DNA of 64,000 nucleotides from Paenibacillus sabinae T27. Its GTDB lineage: Bacteria; Bacillota; Bacilli; Paenibacillales; Paenibacillaceae. Numbering within the stretch: position 1 is the stretch's first letter; each line of letters starts with the position of its first letter. The notes under the pieces are model-generated. The model saw only the letters and a list, made by a program, of their open reading frames with translations. It was not told where the DNA came from and did not search any database. Positions 40,949-50,126 of the stretch are shown piece by piece. Location: NCBI RefSeq assembly GCF_000612505.1, contig NZ_CP004078.1, forward strand, positions 2,891,252-2,955,251, in the 5' to 3' direction. The translations under genes and the position numbers were made by a program.

Positions 40949-41631
40949 CCGTCCCCCCACGTGTAGCCGATGCCGAATACCGTTTTAATATACCGGCAGT
41001 TTTTCGGGTCATCTTCAAGCTTGTCCCGCAGTCTCTTGATATTGACGCTAAGCGTGTTCTCATCGACAAAATTCCCGGATTGGTCCCACAGCCGGTTCAG
41101 CAGCATTTCGCGGGTCATGACCTGTCCGCTGTTCTGCGCGAGCGCTTCAAGCAGCCGGTACTCGGTCGTCGTCAGCTTCAGCTCTTCTTCATTTTTGAAT
41201 ACTGTCATTTTATTGAAGTTAACTTTCAAATCTTTATAGATAAAAGAATGCTCCAGCCTGGCCTCATCGTCCCCGGCTCTTTTCAGAACGGCCCTCACGC
41301 GCCGCAGCAGCACCTCCATGCTGAATGGCTTGGCGATATAGTCATCCGCCCCCAGGTCAAATCCAGCGACGATTTCCGGCTCCGTATCGTTGGCGGTGAG
41401 GAAAATAACGGGAAGGTCCGAGCTTCGGCGGATTTCCCTGCACAATCCGGTGCCGCTGCCATCGGGCAGACGGATGTCCAGAAGGGCGAGGTGGATGTTC
41501 CGGGATTGTAAATAACCTTCGCCCTCTTGGTAGGAGCGGGCTGCAAGCACCTCGTACTGTTCTTTTTCCAGTAAGTAGACCAGTCCCTCCAGAAGCAGCC
41601 GGTCATCTTCAACGATCAGAATCGTGGTCAT
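40945..41631 (-). CDS. OmpR-family response regulator (BceR-like)
   Basis: 228 residues. Receiver domain with Asp52 (LALLDIRLPDG), Thr in VIFLTAND and Lys in YIAKPF; C-terminal winged helix with LTTTEYRLLEALAQNSGQVMTREML and a terminal VFGIGYTW. It follows the permease gene by 75 bp. It likely activates the transporter promoter, where two TCTTACAT direct repeats lie (44910-44945). Confidence 0.93.
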   Translation of the reverse strand: MTTILIVEDDRLLLEGLVYLLEKEQYEVLAARSYQEGEGYLQSRNIHLALLDIRLPDGSGTGLCREIRRSSDLPVIFLTANDTEPEIVAGFDLGADDYIAKPFSMEVLLRRVRAVLKRAGDDEARLEHSFIYKDLKVNFNKMTVFKNEEELKLTTTEYRLLEALAQNSGQVMTREMLLNRLWDQSGNFVDENTLSVNIKRLRDKLEDDPKNCRYIKTVFGIGYTWGDG

Positions 41632-41706
41632 CTGCTCCCCTCCTCTGCCCTTAGTATATCAAGGCCGAAGATGACCTGCTGCGACATGCCGCTCATGCCC
41701 ACTGAA

Positions 41707-44202
41707 TCACGCCGCTTCGCGCAGCCGCTCGGCAAGCGAAGAAAGGCAGACTTTCCGGTATGCGAGAACCGGGGCGGTCAGGCACACTGCGGCCATAAGC
41801 ACAATTACTGCAGCCAATGGAATGGCCGGAAAAGTATAGACTGCATACGTCGCTTCCTGGCTGAACAGGTCATAAGCGCCGTAGGCCAGCGCATTCCCGA
41901 TCACGCCCACAAGCAGCACCGATATAAGAGCATACCAGGCTCCCTCAAGCAGCAGCAATTTTTGAATCTGTCCCCGCGTCATCCCTATACCCTCCAGTAC
42001 CGCCAGCTCGGCTTTTCTCGCCAGTACACCCGTAACTGTTATATTGACGAAATTGAGAAGGCCGATCAGAGCGAGAATCAGCGAAAGCCCCCCGCCGAGG
42101 ATATAAAAGGCCAGTTTGGCTGAACGGATCAGCTTCATCATGTCCATTCGGGATTCCAGTTTCAGATCGTTGTTTCCGGCAACTGCCGCTTTTACCTGCT
42201 TCGTGACTTCCGGCCAGTCCTTTCGATCCGCATTAAACGACAGCTTATAGATGACCGGATCGTTCACTAATCGCTTCAGGGCGGTTTGGCTGATGTACAC
42301 GGTTGGAGCCATCCCGTAATAAGGAACCTGATCCCGGAAAGATACCATTCCGCCGATTTCCAGCGATGTCTCAGGAGTCCCGGTTCCGTTGTTCAGCTTT
42401 AGCCGAAAGTGGTCACCGGTCTTAAAGCTGGCGATCTCCCCGTCCAAGAGGGCGATTTCCCCGCGTTCGAATCGCTCCTCATCCACCGGCTTCGGCAGTT
42501 TTTTGTTGACTTCGCGAAAGTACTCAGGGTCAAGTCCAATAACGGACCCACCAAATAATTCAGGCTGATTATGGATTTGGCTATCCGTAATCCTTTCAAT
42601 ATTAAAGTTCTGCGCAAATTTGTCGAGATAGGCTCCGAAGACCTTGGGATCATAAATCAATGTGGACCGCTCGGCATAAGTGATTCTAACGTCCTTCGCA
42701 GCTTTAAGGGCTTTTACATCTGACACGAGATCAGTTGTAATCGCCTGTTTCGTGCCTCCTTGATAGCCAAGGTTCATTGTGCGATTGCTCAATTCAAAAT
42801 CATTTTTCATATAATCGGCAACAAAATGTTCCGGACTCATGCTGAGCACCAGCGTGTTGATAACCAAAAAGGTGGTCAATCCGAGAAACAGGGACAAAAA
42901 CACGACGATCGCACGCTTTTTGCTCCGGAAAATATTCCGCAGCGCCATTCGGTGAAGCTTTGAGGCGCCGCTACTGCTGCTCTTTTTGGAATACGGGGTA
43001 ATCCCGGTGTATTTGGCTGCTTCGACGGGTGAGATTTTTCCGGCTACTCTGGCTGGCTTGATGCAGCTGACCATGGTTGTGATCAAGGCAAACAGACCGG
43101 CTCCCGCATAAATAACCGGGTGAAATGAAAGGCTCCGGCCCGTGGACAGATCGAATGTCTTCAAAGCCATTGGCACGATACCGAGGGAAGTAGCCGCACC
43201 GGCCAGCAAGCCCAGCGGGATACCGATCAGCGCCAGCCTCAGCGCCTGTTTACGGATCAGTACCCGGATTTGGCGGCGCGTGACGCCGATCGTTTTCAGC
43301 AGACCGTAAAACCGGGTATCGCCTGCAACCGATATGTACAGCACGTTATAAATTAGCAGATAGCCGCTCAGCATGATAAACAGGACCAATCCCCCATAAC
43401 CGATAAGCGTTGCCTGGCCGCCGGAATCCAGGCTTTTTCTACTGGAAACTTCATTAAGCTTCTGATTTTTCGTAACTTGGAGATCCGTATGCAGCCTGTC
43501 GATGAAGTTTTCCGTGTCTTTACCTGTAAATAAAAAGGAAGCCGTCCCGGAGGTTTGTATTGCTGCTCCGCTTTCTTTCATAAACGGCTCTGATACAAGC
43601 ATTGTGCCTCCGTCTCCGGGCCGAAGGCTGGAATAATCATTGAACCATCCGGTCAGCTTAAACCTCTCTTCATGCCTGAGCTGCTTGCTATCAGAGGCGA
43701 GCTTGTAATCAAGCCGAATATCCATCCCGATTTCGGGGTTGTCGATTCCCATCTGCTGAAGCACATCCAACGGAACGGCGATCTCATTCCGGGCAGCCGG
43801 ATAGGTTCCCTTCCACTGGGAAATGGCAGGCATACGCATGGCGTTCCATTCGGGCGCATCGTACCATACGATTTGAACCGCTGTCTCAGAGTCTCCGCCA
43901 ATCCCGTCCGAAACTCCGATTCCTGTCTGAAGTCCGACCGCCTTGACATAATCGAGCTTCTTAATCTCTCGAAGCTGTTCTTCTGTGGGCGCGGTCAGCA
44001 CGGCCTGGGCCTTCGTACCGGCCAATTTAATCTCCTGCTCATCGAATGATTTGACTACGCTCATCCCGATGCTGAAGAAAGAGGTGATCAGCCAGGTTGT
44101 TAAAAAAATAGCCAGTACGACAACCCGGTTTCTCGCCCGGCTCATCCTCATGCTCCCCGCTGTCAGCCGGTTTACCGCCGTCTTCGTGTTATTGCGAAAC
44201 AT
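41707..44202 (-). CDS. FtsX-like ABC permease with two FtsX units
   Basis: 831 residues from ATG 44202, which overlaps the ATPase end by 14 bp. TM1 at about 25-48 is followed by a large extracytoplasmic domain (50-255). FtsX helices follow (LIGYGGLVLFIMLSGYLLIYNVLYIS...), then a central helix pair, a second extracytoplasmic domain (about 460-680) and a C-terminal FtsX unit (FYILGGGLSLILALIGLLNFVNITVTGVLARKAELAVLEGIGM). This double-FtsX plan is longer than BceB. With an adjacent intramembrane kinase, peptide-antibiotic detoxification or envelope sensing is likely. Confidence 0.9.
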   Translation of the reverse strand: MFRNNTKTAVNRLTAGSMRMSRARNRVVVLAIFLTTWLITSFFSIGMSVVKSFDEQEIKLAGTKAQAVLTAPTEEQLREIKKLDYVKAVGLQTGIGVSDGIGGDSETAVQIVWYDAPEWNAMRMPAISQWKGTYPAARNEIAVPLDVLQQMGIDNPEIGMDIRLDYKLASDSKQLRHEERFKLTGWFNDYSSLRPGDGGTMLVSEPFMKESGAAIQTSGTASFLFTGKDTENFIDRLHTDLQVTKNQKLNEVSSRKSLDSGGQATLIGYGGLVLFIMLSGYLLIYNVLYISVAGDTRFYGLLKTIGVTRRQIRVLIRKQALRLALIGIPLGLLAGAATSLGIVPMALKTFDLSTGRSLSFHPVIYAGAGLFALITTMVSCIKPARVAGKISPVEAAKYTGITPYSKKSSSSGASKLHRMALRNIFRSKKRAIVVFLSLFLGLTTFLVINTLVLSMSPEHFVADYMKNDFELSNRTMNLGYQGGTKQAITTDLVSDVKALKAAKDVRITYAERSTLIYDPKVFGAYLDKFAQNFNIERITDSQIHNQPELFGGSVIGLDPEYFREVNKKLPKPVDEERFERGEIALLDGEIASFKTGDHFRLKLNNGTGTPETSLEIGGMVSFRDQVPYYGMAPTVYISQTALKRLVNDPVIYKLSFNADRKDWPEVTKQVKAAVAGNNDLKLESRMDMMKLIRSAKLAFYILGGGLSLILALIGLLNFVNITVTGVLARKAELAVLEGIGMTRGQIQKLLLLEGAWYALISVLLVGVIGNALAYGAYDLFSQEATYAVYTFPAIPLAAVIVLMAAVCLTAPVLAYRKVCLSSLAERLREAA

Positions 44203-44878
44203 GAGGCACCCGTCCTTCCGCAATCTGCCCGTCTTCGATCCGAATCACCCGGTCGGCCATCAAGGCGATTTCCTCATTATGGGTAATCATCACCATCGTC
44301 TGATTAAATTGCCTGCTGGTCACCTTCAACAGTCCGATGACTTCCAGCCCCGTTACGCTGTCCAGATTACCGGTAGGTTCATCCGCGAGAATAAAAGAAG
44401 GTTTTGCTGCAAGCGCCCGGGCAATCGCAACCCGCTGCTGCTGGCCGCCCGACAGCTGGCCCGGAAGGCGATCGAGCAGTCCCGACAATCCCAGCGTTTC
44501 GGCAATGAAAGCAATAAACTCTCTGTCGGGACGGTTGCCGTCCAGCTCTATGGGCAGAATGATATTGTCGTACACATTCAGAACCGGAACCAGATTATAC
44601 TGCTGAAAAATGAACCCGATATTCCGTCTGCGAAAGACGGTCAGCTCGTCATCGTTCATCGCATACATATCCTTGCCGCCGATCAAAACCTTCCCTTCGG
44701 TCGGCCGGTCCAGTCCGCCAAGCAGATGCAGCAGCGTGGACTTCCCGCTTCCGGACGTTCCGACAACCGCTGCAAATTCACCATTCGCTATTTCCAGATC
44801 CACACCCCGAAGTGCCCGGACGATATTTGGCGCCTTCCCGTAGTTTTTGATCAGACCGTTAGCCTGCAAAATGGACAT
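44189..44878 (-). CDS. ABC transporter ATPase, MacB/LolD-BceA type
   Basis: 229 residues. Walker [13 protein letters not shown]-loop [12 protein letters not shown], signature [12 protein letters not shown], Walker [14 protein letters not shown]-loop MITHN. This is the MacB/LolD class, which works with FtsX-like permeases by mechanotransmission. It is first in the operon, with GGGGAG 5 nt before the ATG. Confidence 0.94.
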   Translation of the reverse strand: MSILQANGLIKNYGKAPNIVRALRGVDLEIANGEFAAVVGTSGSGKSTLLHLLGGLDRPTEGKVLIGGKDMYAMNDDELTVFRRRNIGFIFQQYNLVPVLNVYDNIILPIELDGNRPDREFIAFIAETLGLSGLLDRLPGQLSGGQQQRVAIARALAAKPSFILADEPTGNLDSVTGLEVIGLLKVTSRQFNQTMVMITHNEEIALMADRVIRIEDGQIAEGRVPHVSQ

Positions 44879-44909
44879 TTCTCCCCATCTCCGTTTCCTT
44901 ATGTATTAA

Positions 44910-44945
44910 TCTTACATCTCCAATTATATTCGAAGGTTCTTACAT
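44910..44945 (-). promoter_or_regulatory. Direct repeats upstream of the BceA-like gene
   Basis: TCTTACAT occurs at 44910-44917 and 44938-44945, 28 bp apart (ATGTAAGA on the transcribed strand). They flank TATAAT (44923-44928 region) and are candidate sites for the adjacent response regulator. Confidence 0.45.
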
Positions 44946-44990
44946 TCCTGTGACAAGCGCCGTTCGCAAGCGGCAGTATCCGCATAACAA

Positions 44991-45034
44991 AGAAACGGCT
45001 TCACCCTCCTGTTGCAGGAGAGCGAAGCCGTTCT
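44991..45034 (-). terminator. Terminator after the binding-protein gene
   Basis: AGAACGGCTTC/GAAGCCGTTTCT with CTCCTG/CAGGAG inside, then TTGTT on the minus strand. Confidence 0.85.
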
Positions 45035-45100
45035 ACTATAATCCTGATTTAATTTCGGATTCCGCTGGCACGGTTAGACCGCGCGCGGCTTAACGAAGGT

Positions 45101-46177
45101 TTAGCTGCTGAATTGCGTAGTCACAATATCATCCGTCTTGACTTGATCTTTCTTAATTGTGCCAGACTGTACCAAATCATCAATCCATGGCTGGAAGAGC
45201 TCTGTAGGCAGACCTTTGTCCGTAAAGTAATAGTGAGTGGCGTTAACCGGTTGGCCGATATACTCGGCAGTCAGCTTGATGGACTCGTCTGTATTGTGAT
45301 TGACCCAGTCCTGAGCTTTCTTGATGGCATTAACGAAGCGCTGAACGGCTTCCGGGTTCTCTTGAATAAATTTGTCGGTAAAGTAGTAAACGGAAGCGCC
45401 AGATGCTGCACCCAGACCGGTATCATGAGAGTCGGCCAGTACGGTAAGCTTGGAATCATTAGCCAGCTTGTAGAAAGGCGGATGAATGCCCGCGACATCC
45501 AGACTTCCCTGTTGAACAGCCTGAATGGCAGCCGTATCCGATTCAAAGGCGACATATTGAATTTGGCTAGGGTCCAATCCTGCGTTTCTGAACACCGAAT
45601 TGAAAATAAAAGTGCTGCAGTTTGGAGCGGTGCCGCTGACGGTTATCTTGCCACCCTTTTTCGATTCAACGTACTCTTTCAATGTTTTGCCGGCAAATTT
45701 CTCGCTCGTTACATACCGCATATGACGGAATTTAGGGTCTACACTATCCGGCGGGTCAACTTCGCCCAGCGTAACCGCCTTGACCTTGGCCCCGCCTGCC
45801 ACATATGTAGCTAATGTATTAGGCAATGTCGCGCCGATATCATTGGTTCCGTTCAGGATGGCCGGAAGCTTCTGTTCCGTTTTCAGCTCGCCTGTATATT
45901 TGATTTCGAGACCTTCTGCCGCGAAGAAGCCTTTCTTCTCGGCGATGACCCAAGGGGTCGAGGAGCAATTCAATTTGGTATCGGTTTTAAGCGTGATGAC
46001 CTTTTTGCCGGAATCGGCTGCATTATAATTGGCATCCTTAAGGTTATTCAGACCTGCCGCGCCCTGAATACTGTCCGAGGTTCTCCCATAATAAGCCCCG
46101 ATCCCTATTCCGGCAGCAATCACCACTGCCAAAGAGCCGATAATAATAAAATTTTGCTTTTTCTTGTTTCTTGCCAT
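45101..46177 (-). CDS. SsuA/NrtA/TauA-like ABC substrate-binding protein
   Basis: 358 residues from ATG 46177 (GGGAGG 10 nt upstream). An N-terminal uncleaved-looking anchor (NFIIIGSLAVVIAAGIGIGAYYG) lacks a lipobox Cys. The type-II periplasmic fold shows WVIAEKKGFFAAEGLEIKY, NDIGATLPNTLATYVAGGAKVKAV, then QYVAFESDTAAIQAVQQGSLDVAGIHPPF. It is unusual in having Cys residues in the mature part (LNCSSTPW, APNCSTF). Ligands in this family are sulfonates, nitrate, HMP or similar. Two permeases follow upstream in the operon; no ATPase. Confidence 0.88.
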   Translation of the reverse strand: MARNKKKQNFIIIGSLAVVIAAGIGIGAYYGRTSDSIQGAAGLNNLKDANYNAADSGKKVITLKTDTKLNCSSTPWVIAEKKGFFAAEGLEIKYTGELKTEQKLPAILNGTNDIGATLPNTLATYVAGGAKVKAVTLGEVDPPDSVDPKFRHMRYVTSEKFAGKTLKEYVESKKGGKITVSGTAPNCSTFIFNSVFRNAGLDPSQIQYVAFESDTAAIQAVQQGSLDVAGIHPPFYKLANDSKLTVLADSHDTGLGAASGASVYYFTDKFIQENPEAVQRFVNAIKKAQDWVNHNTDESIKLTAEYIGQPVNATHYYFTDKGLPTELFQPWIDDLVQSGTIKKDQVKTDDIVTTQFSS

Positions 46178-46217
46178 GTTTCTCATAACCTCCCAGAGTT
46201 TTTAATATTAATACCGG

Positions 46218-46994
46218 CTAATGAATGTGCACCGCTTCTTTCCATACCAGGAAGCGCTTCTTGAGCCTGCCGAACAGCAGATTAATCAGGATAGAGAGCA
46301 CTGTAATATAAAGAACGATGCCGTACATTAGCGGCAATTGATACTTGGTAGTGGCGCTGATATAATACCAGCCCAGTCCGGTGCTGGCCCCGATTACTTC
46401 CGAGGCGATAATCATGAAGAAGGATAATTGGGCTGCTATTTCAACGCCTATGAAGATATTAGGCAGCGAAAACGGAAGGATGACCTTGAGAAAAAGCTCC
46501 CGTCTCGTCGCCCCCATTGATCTTGCCGCGCGAATCAGCGGATATTCGACGGCTCTGGCGCCTGCCACCGTATTGAACAGCAGCGGCCAAAGGGTCGCCC
46601 AGAAGACTATCGCCACCTTCTCGGCTGTGCCAATCCCAAAAAAGATCATAAAGATCGGAATAATGGCAAAGGGATTCAATTTCTCGCACATCCGAAAGAA
46701 GGGCAGCAGCACCTTTTCGGCGGATTGGAAAAAGGTTCCCAATATAAAACCGAGCGGAAGGGCAACGACAATCGAAAGCGCAAAGCCCATGCCTACCCTT
46801 CCCAGGCTAATCGCGGTCTGCTTGAACAGCATTTCCGAAGCAGCGGCCGCCCACAGACTTTGAAGCACCTCTGACGGAGGGGAAATTACGCCTTCCGGCA
46901 CCTGTCCTGCTCCGATCTCCCAGAAGATAAAGAACAAAATAATCGGAATGCTTCCATAACCTATTTTTCTAGCATTTGACCAGAACGAGCTCAT
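46218..46994 (-). CDS. SsuC/TauC-like ABC permease (second)
   Basis: 258 residues, six helices, with the EAA-loop signature AARSMGATRRELFLKVILPFSLPNIFIG typical of SsuC/NrtB permeases. It lies 40 bp after the first permease and 40 bp before the binding protein. Two different permeases in one operon suggest a heterodimeric channel. Confidence 0.9.
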   Translation of the reverse strand: MSSFWSNARKIGYGSIPIILFFIFWEIGAGQVPEGVISPPSEVLQSLWAAAASEMLFKQTAISLGRVGMGFALSIVVALPLGFILGTFFQSAEKVLLPFFRMCEKLNPFAIIPIFMIFFGIGTAEKVAIVFWATLWPLLFNTVAGARAVEYPLIRAARSMGATRRELFLKVILPFSLPNIFIGVEIAAQLSFFMIIASEVIGASTGLGWYYISATTKYQLPLMYGIVLYITVLSILINLLFGRLKKRFLVWKEAVHIH

Positions 46995-47035
46995 TGGCTA
47001 AGCTACCTCGCTGTCTATTTGTAGTCTTGTTGAAG

Positions 47036-47821
47036 CTATACGGTTTGTTCCTCTGCGCTCTCTTTCCAGTCCACGATGTTCTCTTCCAGAAAATCCAGAA
47101 TGAAATTCAGCAGCGCTCCGACCAAGGCCACAATTAAAGCCCCGAGATAAATCCGTTCGATAAATCCCATGCTCTGAGCGTTGTGAATGAGCCAGCCTAA
47201 GCCTTTATCCGCCCCCATGCTCTCCGCGCCGATCAGCATAAAGAAGCTCATCGTAAGTCCTGTTCGGAGGCCCGTCATGACCGCTGGAAAAGCCGCCGGA
47301 AGGACCACCTTGAAAAAAATCTGGATGCGGCCGGCATTCATGGCTTTGGCCGCGCGGACAAGAAGCGGATCAACCTGGCTGATCCCGGAAATGGAAGTGA
47401 ACAGGATAGGCCAAAAGGATGACCAGAAAATCACCGTATAGATGCCCCCTTCACCGATGCCGATAATAATGACAAATATGGGAAAGAGAATATAAGGCGG
47501 AATCTGGGAAAGAAACAGCGTGAACGGTTTAATGAAGCGGGCCAGCCAAGGTAGCGCACCAGCGAGTATGAATCCGAGAGGCAGGGCAAGGATGGAAGCG
47601 ATAAAGAACCCCGCAAACACTCTTTTCAGACTTACGGCGATATACAGCAAAATATTGACGATGCCGAGATCCGCTCCGACTTTCACAATCCTTGAAAAAG
47701 GAGGGACAAAAACCGCGCTCACCCATCCCAGTCTGGGAGCCAGCTCCCAAATCACGAGAAGCAAAAATAACAAGTAATATCCTCTTAACGCCAGGTGAAT
47801 CGATTTCAATGCTTTAATCAT
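47036..47821 (-). CDS. SsuC/TauC-like ABC permease (first)
   Basis: 261 residues, six helices, EAA loop RAAKAMNAGRIQIFFKVVLPAAFPAVMTGLR. It is the first gene of the permease-permease-binding protein operon and is preceded by a leader of roughly 250 nt with a strong fold. The ATPase needed for transport must come from elsewhere. Confidence 0.9.
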   Translation of the reverse strand: MIKALKSIHLALRGYYLLFLLLVIWELAPRLGWVSAVFVPPFSRIVKVGADLGIVNILLYIAVSLKRVFAGFFIASILALPLGFILAGALPWLARFIKPFTLFLSQIPPYILFPIFVIIIGIGEGGIYTVIFWSSFWPILFTSISGISQVDPLLVRAAKAMNAGRIQIFFKVVLPAAFPAVMTGLRTGLTMSFFMLIGAESMGADKGLGWLIHNAQSMGFIERIYLGALIVALVGALLNFILDFLEENIVDWKESAEEQTV

Positions 47822-47970
47822 GTGAGAATCCGTCCATTCTGATGTTTAAAATACATTGTTATATGAATTTTTTGTTCGAAACGGCATCCATCTGAAATCC
47901 CGGTCTTATGAGTTCCCCTTTCGCTTTATAATCTATTTTTGCATTACCTTCATTCCGCTTTGCCGGCTTC

Positions 47971-48056
47971 CAAAGTAAGCAAGAAGGCCGGGCTCACAAC
48001 CTTAATAGGTCATGAGTCCCGGCCTCTGGTATACCAGTCAGCTAAAACTTACTTTG
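47971..48056 (-). ncRNA. Structured leader RNA candidate upstream of the SsuC-like operon
   Basis: On the minus strand, CAAAGTAAG (48056-48048) pairs perfectly with CTTACTTTG (47979-47971). It encloses a CTGG-TATA-CCAG hairpin (48037-48026) and a long GGCCGGGACTCA/TGAGCCCGGCC hairpin (48024-47986). That is a three-way junction. It matches no riboswitch class I know, including guanidine-I, SAM, TPP or T-box. TGGTATACCA is also a GntR/FadR-like palindrome, so a protein operator is an alternative. The rest of 47822-47970 and 48107-48248 shows no gene. Confidence 0.45.
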
Positions 48057-48077
48057 TTTATCGGAATTATATTATTT

Positions 48078-48106
48078 ATCCTAACGGTCGTCCGCTTAAC
48101 TGTCAA
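48078..48106 (-). promoter_or_regulatory. Candidate promoter of the SsuC-like operon
   Basis: TTGACA (48101-48106), 17 bp, TAGGAT (48078-48083). A second TTGACAGT lies about 22 bp upstream, within an imperfect direct repeat (TTGACAGT...GCGGAC). Confidence 0.5.
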
Positions 48107-48248
48107 CGGTCCGCTATGCACTGTCAACAAGCTGTAATATTTAATGTATATTTTTGGAGAATGGAACAAATTTCACAGACAAAGTTAAATGACGCCTAAT
48201 ATTCCGATAACACGGATAACAGATAGTCCAAGCTTGCATACGGCAAAA

Positions 48249-48974
48249 TTATTTGCCGCGTTTGTTGTGCCAGATCAGCGCATGAAGCTGCGGAAGAACG
48301 CGGGCGGCGTTCATATCGGGATCGGCAATCACCTTGTCGAACAGCCATTCCAGCTTGCTTAGGAGACGAGTTGAAATGTCCCCCTCCTCCGTAACATTGT
48401 CGTTACCGGGCTGAAGGAAGAACGGAATGTCAGGATAACGGTGATGCACCTTTGCCGCATATTTGTAGTCCTCATCGTCAAAGACGACGACCTTCAAGCT
48501 GTGAGCGCCCTTCCCGCTTGTGCGAACACGCTCCATAATGCTGTCCAGCACTTCCCAATCGGTAGACATCCCCGAGCTTGGCGGCTTCGGGCTGATCGTA
48601 AGCGCGTCCACCTTCAGGAACCAGTCCTGCCAGCGGCTGCCCTGTGTTTCAATAGCCGCCTTGATGCCGCGTTCATGGAGCAGGTCGATCAGCTCGGACA
48701 GCCCCTCGCCGATCAGCGCCGGATTGCCGCCGGAAATCGTGACGCAGTCGAAGCGGTTGCCTCCAAGCTCAGTCAGACCGGACATGATTTCTTCCGCGTC
48801 CATCATAACCCGCTTATCTTTACTGCTGCCGTCCCAGGTAAAGGCGGAATCGCACCAGGAGCAGCGGTAGTCGCAACCATAGGTGCGGACGAACATCGTC
48901 TTGACGCCGATGACCGCTCCTTCCCCCTGGATTGTCGGCCCGAACATTTCAATCACCGGAATTTTGGCGCTCAT
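48249..48974 (-). CDS. queE: 7-carboxy-7-deazaguanine synthase QueE
   Basis: 241 residues, radical SAM enzyme converting 6-carboxy-tetrahydropterin to 7-carboxy-7-deazaguanine. GPTIQGEGAVIGVKTMFVRTYG leads into the [4Fe-4S] motif with Cys34, Cys38 and Cys41 (CDYRCSWC), and ISGGNPAL follows. It is last in the queFCDE operon and overlaps queD by 4 bp. Confidence 0.95.
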   Translation of the reverse strand: MSAKIPVIEMFGPTIQGEGAVIGVKTMFVRTYGCDYRCSWCDSAFTWDGSSKDKRVMMDAEEIMSGLTELGGNRFDCVTISGGNPALIGEGLSELIDLLHERGIKAAIETQGSRWQDWFLKVDALTISPKPPSSGMSTDWEVLDSIMERVRTSGKGAHSLKVVVFDDEDYKYAAKVHHRYPDIPFFLQPGNDNVTEEGDISTRLLSKLEWLFDKVIADPDMNAARVLPQLHALIWHNKRGK

Positions 48975-49450
48975 AGATCACAGCCTCCATACAGCCGGTA
49001 AGACGGCCCCTCTTCAGGGATATCGGCGGCAAGTACCTCAGCCCATGCAGTCGGCGTTTCCCAGAGCTTGACGGAATACACCGGCAGACCGCTCGCCTTC
49101 AGCGTATAGGTGATGTAACTGGCCAGATTCTCAGCCGTCGTACGGAAAGACAGCACCGCCGTCTTCGAGCCGCTCTCCTTAAGGCTCTCCAGCACAGGCT
49201 CGTCGCCCTTCGCGAGAAAAGCATGATCCAGCAGGTCGACTACTTGCTCCTTCACCAGCGCTTTTATGTCGCCGAAATCGACGACAAAGCCTTCATCCGA
49301 GCGTCCCTCCTCCGCGACCGGTTTGCCTTTCAGCACAACCTCAAGCCTATACGTGTGACCGTGGACGTTCGCGCATTTTCCTTTATGGCCGACCAGCTGA
49401 TGCGCCGCGTCGAACGAGAAGATTTTGCATACCGTTACTTCGCCCAGCAT
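48971..49450 (-). CDS. queD: 6-carboxy-5,6,7,8-tetrahydropterin synthase QueD
   Basis: 159 residues. Zinc ligands His17, His30 and His32 (AAHQLVGHKGKCANVHGHTY) and catalytic Cys26 are in place. It converts dihydroneopterin triphosphate to CPH4, the first step specific to deazaguanine synthesis. It shares its first base with the end of queC and overlaps queE by ATGA. Confidence 0.95.
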   Translation of the reverse strand: MLGEVTVCKIFSFDAAHQLVGHKGKCANVHGHTYRLEVVLKGKPVAEEGRSDEGFVVDFGDIKALVKEQVVDLLDHAFLAKGDEPVLESLKESGSKTAVLSFRTTAENLASYITYTLKASGLPVYSVKLWETPTAWAEVLAADIPEEGPSYRLYGGCDL

Positions 49451-50112
49451 CAGCGGCCCACCGTCTTTCTAACCTCTTCATACTGCTGAAGACCGCGATT
49501 CCGCAGCTGGCAGGCCGGACACTCGCCGCAGCCGCTCCCTTTGATTCCGTTGTAGCACGTCAGCGTATGCTCGCGGATATATTCGAACTGGCCGAGCTCG
49601 TCGGCGAGCTGCCAGGTTTCTTTCTTATCCAGCCACATCAGCGGCGTATGAATCACGAACTCGTAATCCATCGAGAGGTTGAGCGTAACGTTCAAAGACT
49701 TCACGAAGACATCCCGGCAATCGGGGTAACCGCTGAAATCCGTTTGGCAAACGCCGGTGACAATATGATTGTAGGATAACTGCTTCGCCAGAATCGCGGC
49801 AAAAGACAGAAACAGCAGGTTCCGCCCGTCGACAAATGTGCTCGGAAGCTCCCCGTCCTCTCCTGCCTTAATCTCGATATCCCCGCGGGTCAGCGCGTTC
49901 GGCGCAAGCTGGTTTAGCAGGCCTAGATCGAGAATATGCTGCTTCACATTAAAATGGGCGGCAATTTCCTTCGCGACTTCAATTTCGGCCGCGTGCCGCT
50001 GGTTATAGTTAAAGGTAACGACCTGTACTTCTTCAAACTGCTTCAGAGCCCATGCCAGGCACGTTGTACTGTCCTGCCCTCCGCTGAAGACGACCAGCGC
50101 TTTTTTGTTCAT
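49450..50112 (-). CDS. queC: 7-cyano-7-deazaguanine synthase QueC
   Basis: 220 residues. PP-loop SGGQDST at 10-16 for ATP activation and a C-terminal zinc site with Cys186, Cys195, Cys198 and Cys201 ([16 protein letters not shown]). It makes preQ0 from carboxydeazaguanine and ammonia. It lies 14 bp after queF and overlaps queD by one base. Confidence 0.96.
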   Translation of the reverse strand: MNKKALVVFSGGQDSTTCLAWALKQFEEVQVVTFNYNQRHAAEIEVAKEIAAHFNVKQHILDLGLLNQLAPNALTRGDIEIKAGEDGELPSTFVDGRNLLFLSFAAILAKQLSYNHIVTGVCQTDFSGYPDCRDVFVKSLNVTLNLSMDYEFVIHTPLMWLDKKETWQLADELGQFEYIREHTLTCYNGIKGSGCGECPACQLRNRGLQQYEEVRKTVGR

Positions 50113-50126
50113 GTTCGAATCTCTCC

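Noticed and set aside
43985..44953. 322-codon plus-strand ORF
   Set aside because: Antisense to the ABC ATPase and permease, both of which have clear motifs.
47971..48056. T-box, SAM, TPP or guanidine-I riboswitch
   Set aside because: None of the conserved cores (AGGGTGGNACCGCG, the SAM P1/P3 core, CTGAGA/ACCTGAT, or the guanidine ACACGG/CCCGG blocks) is present. Kept only as an unclassified structured leader.
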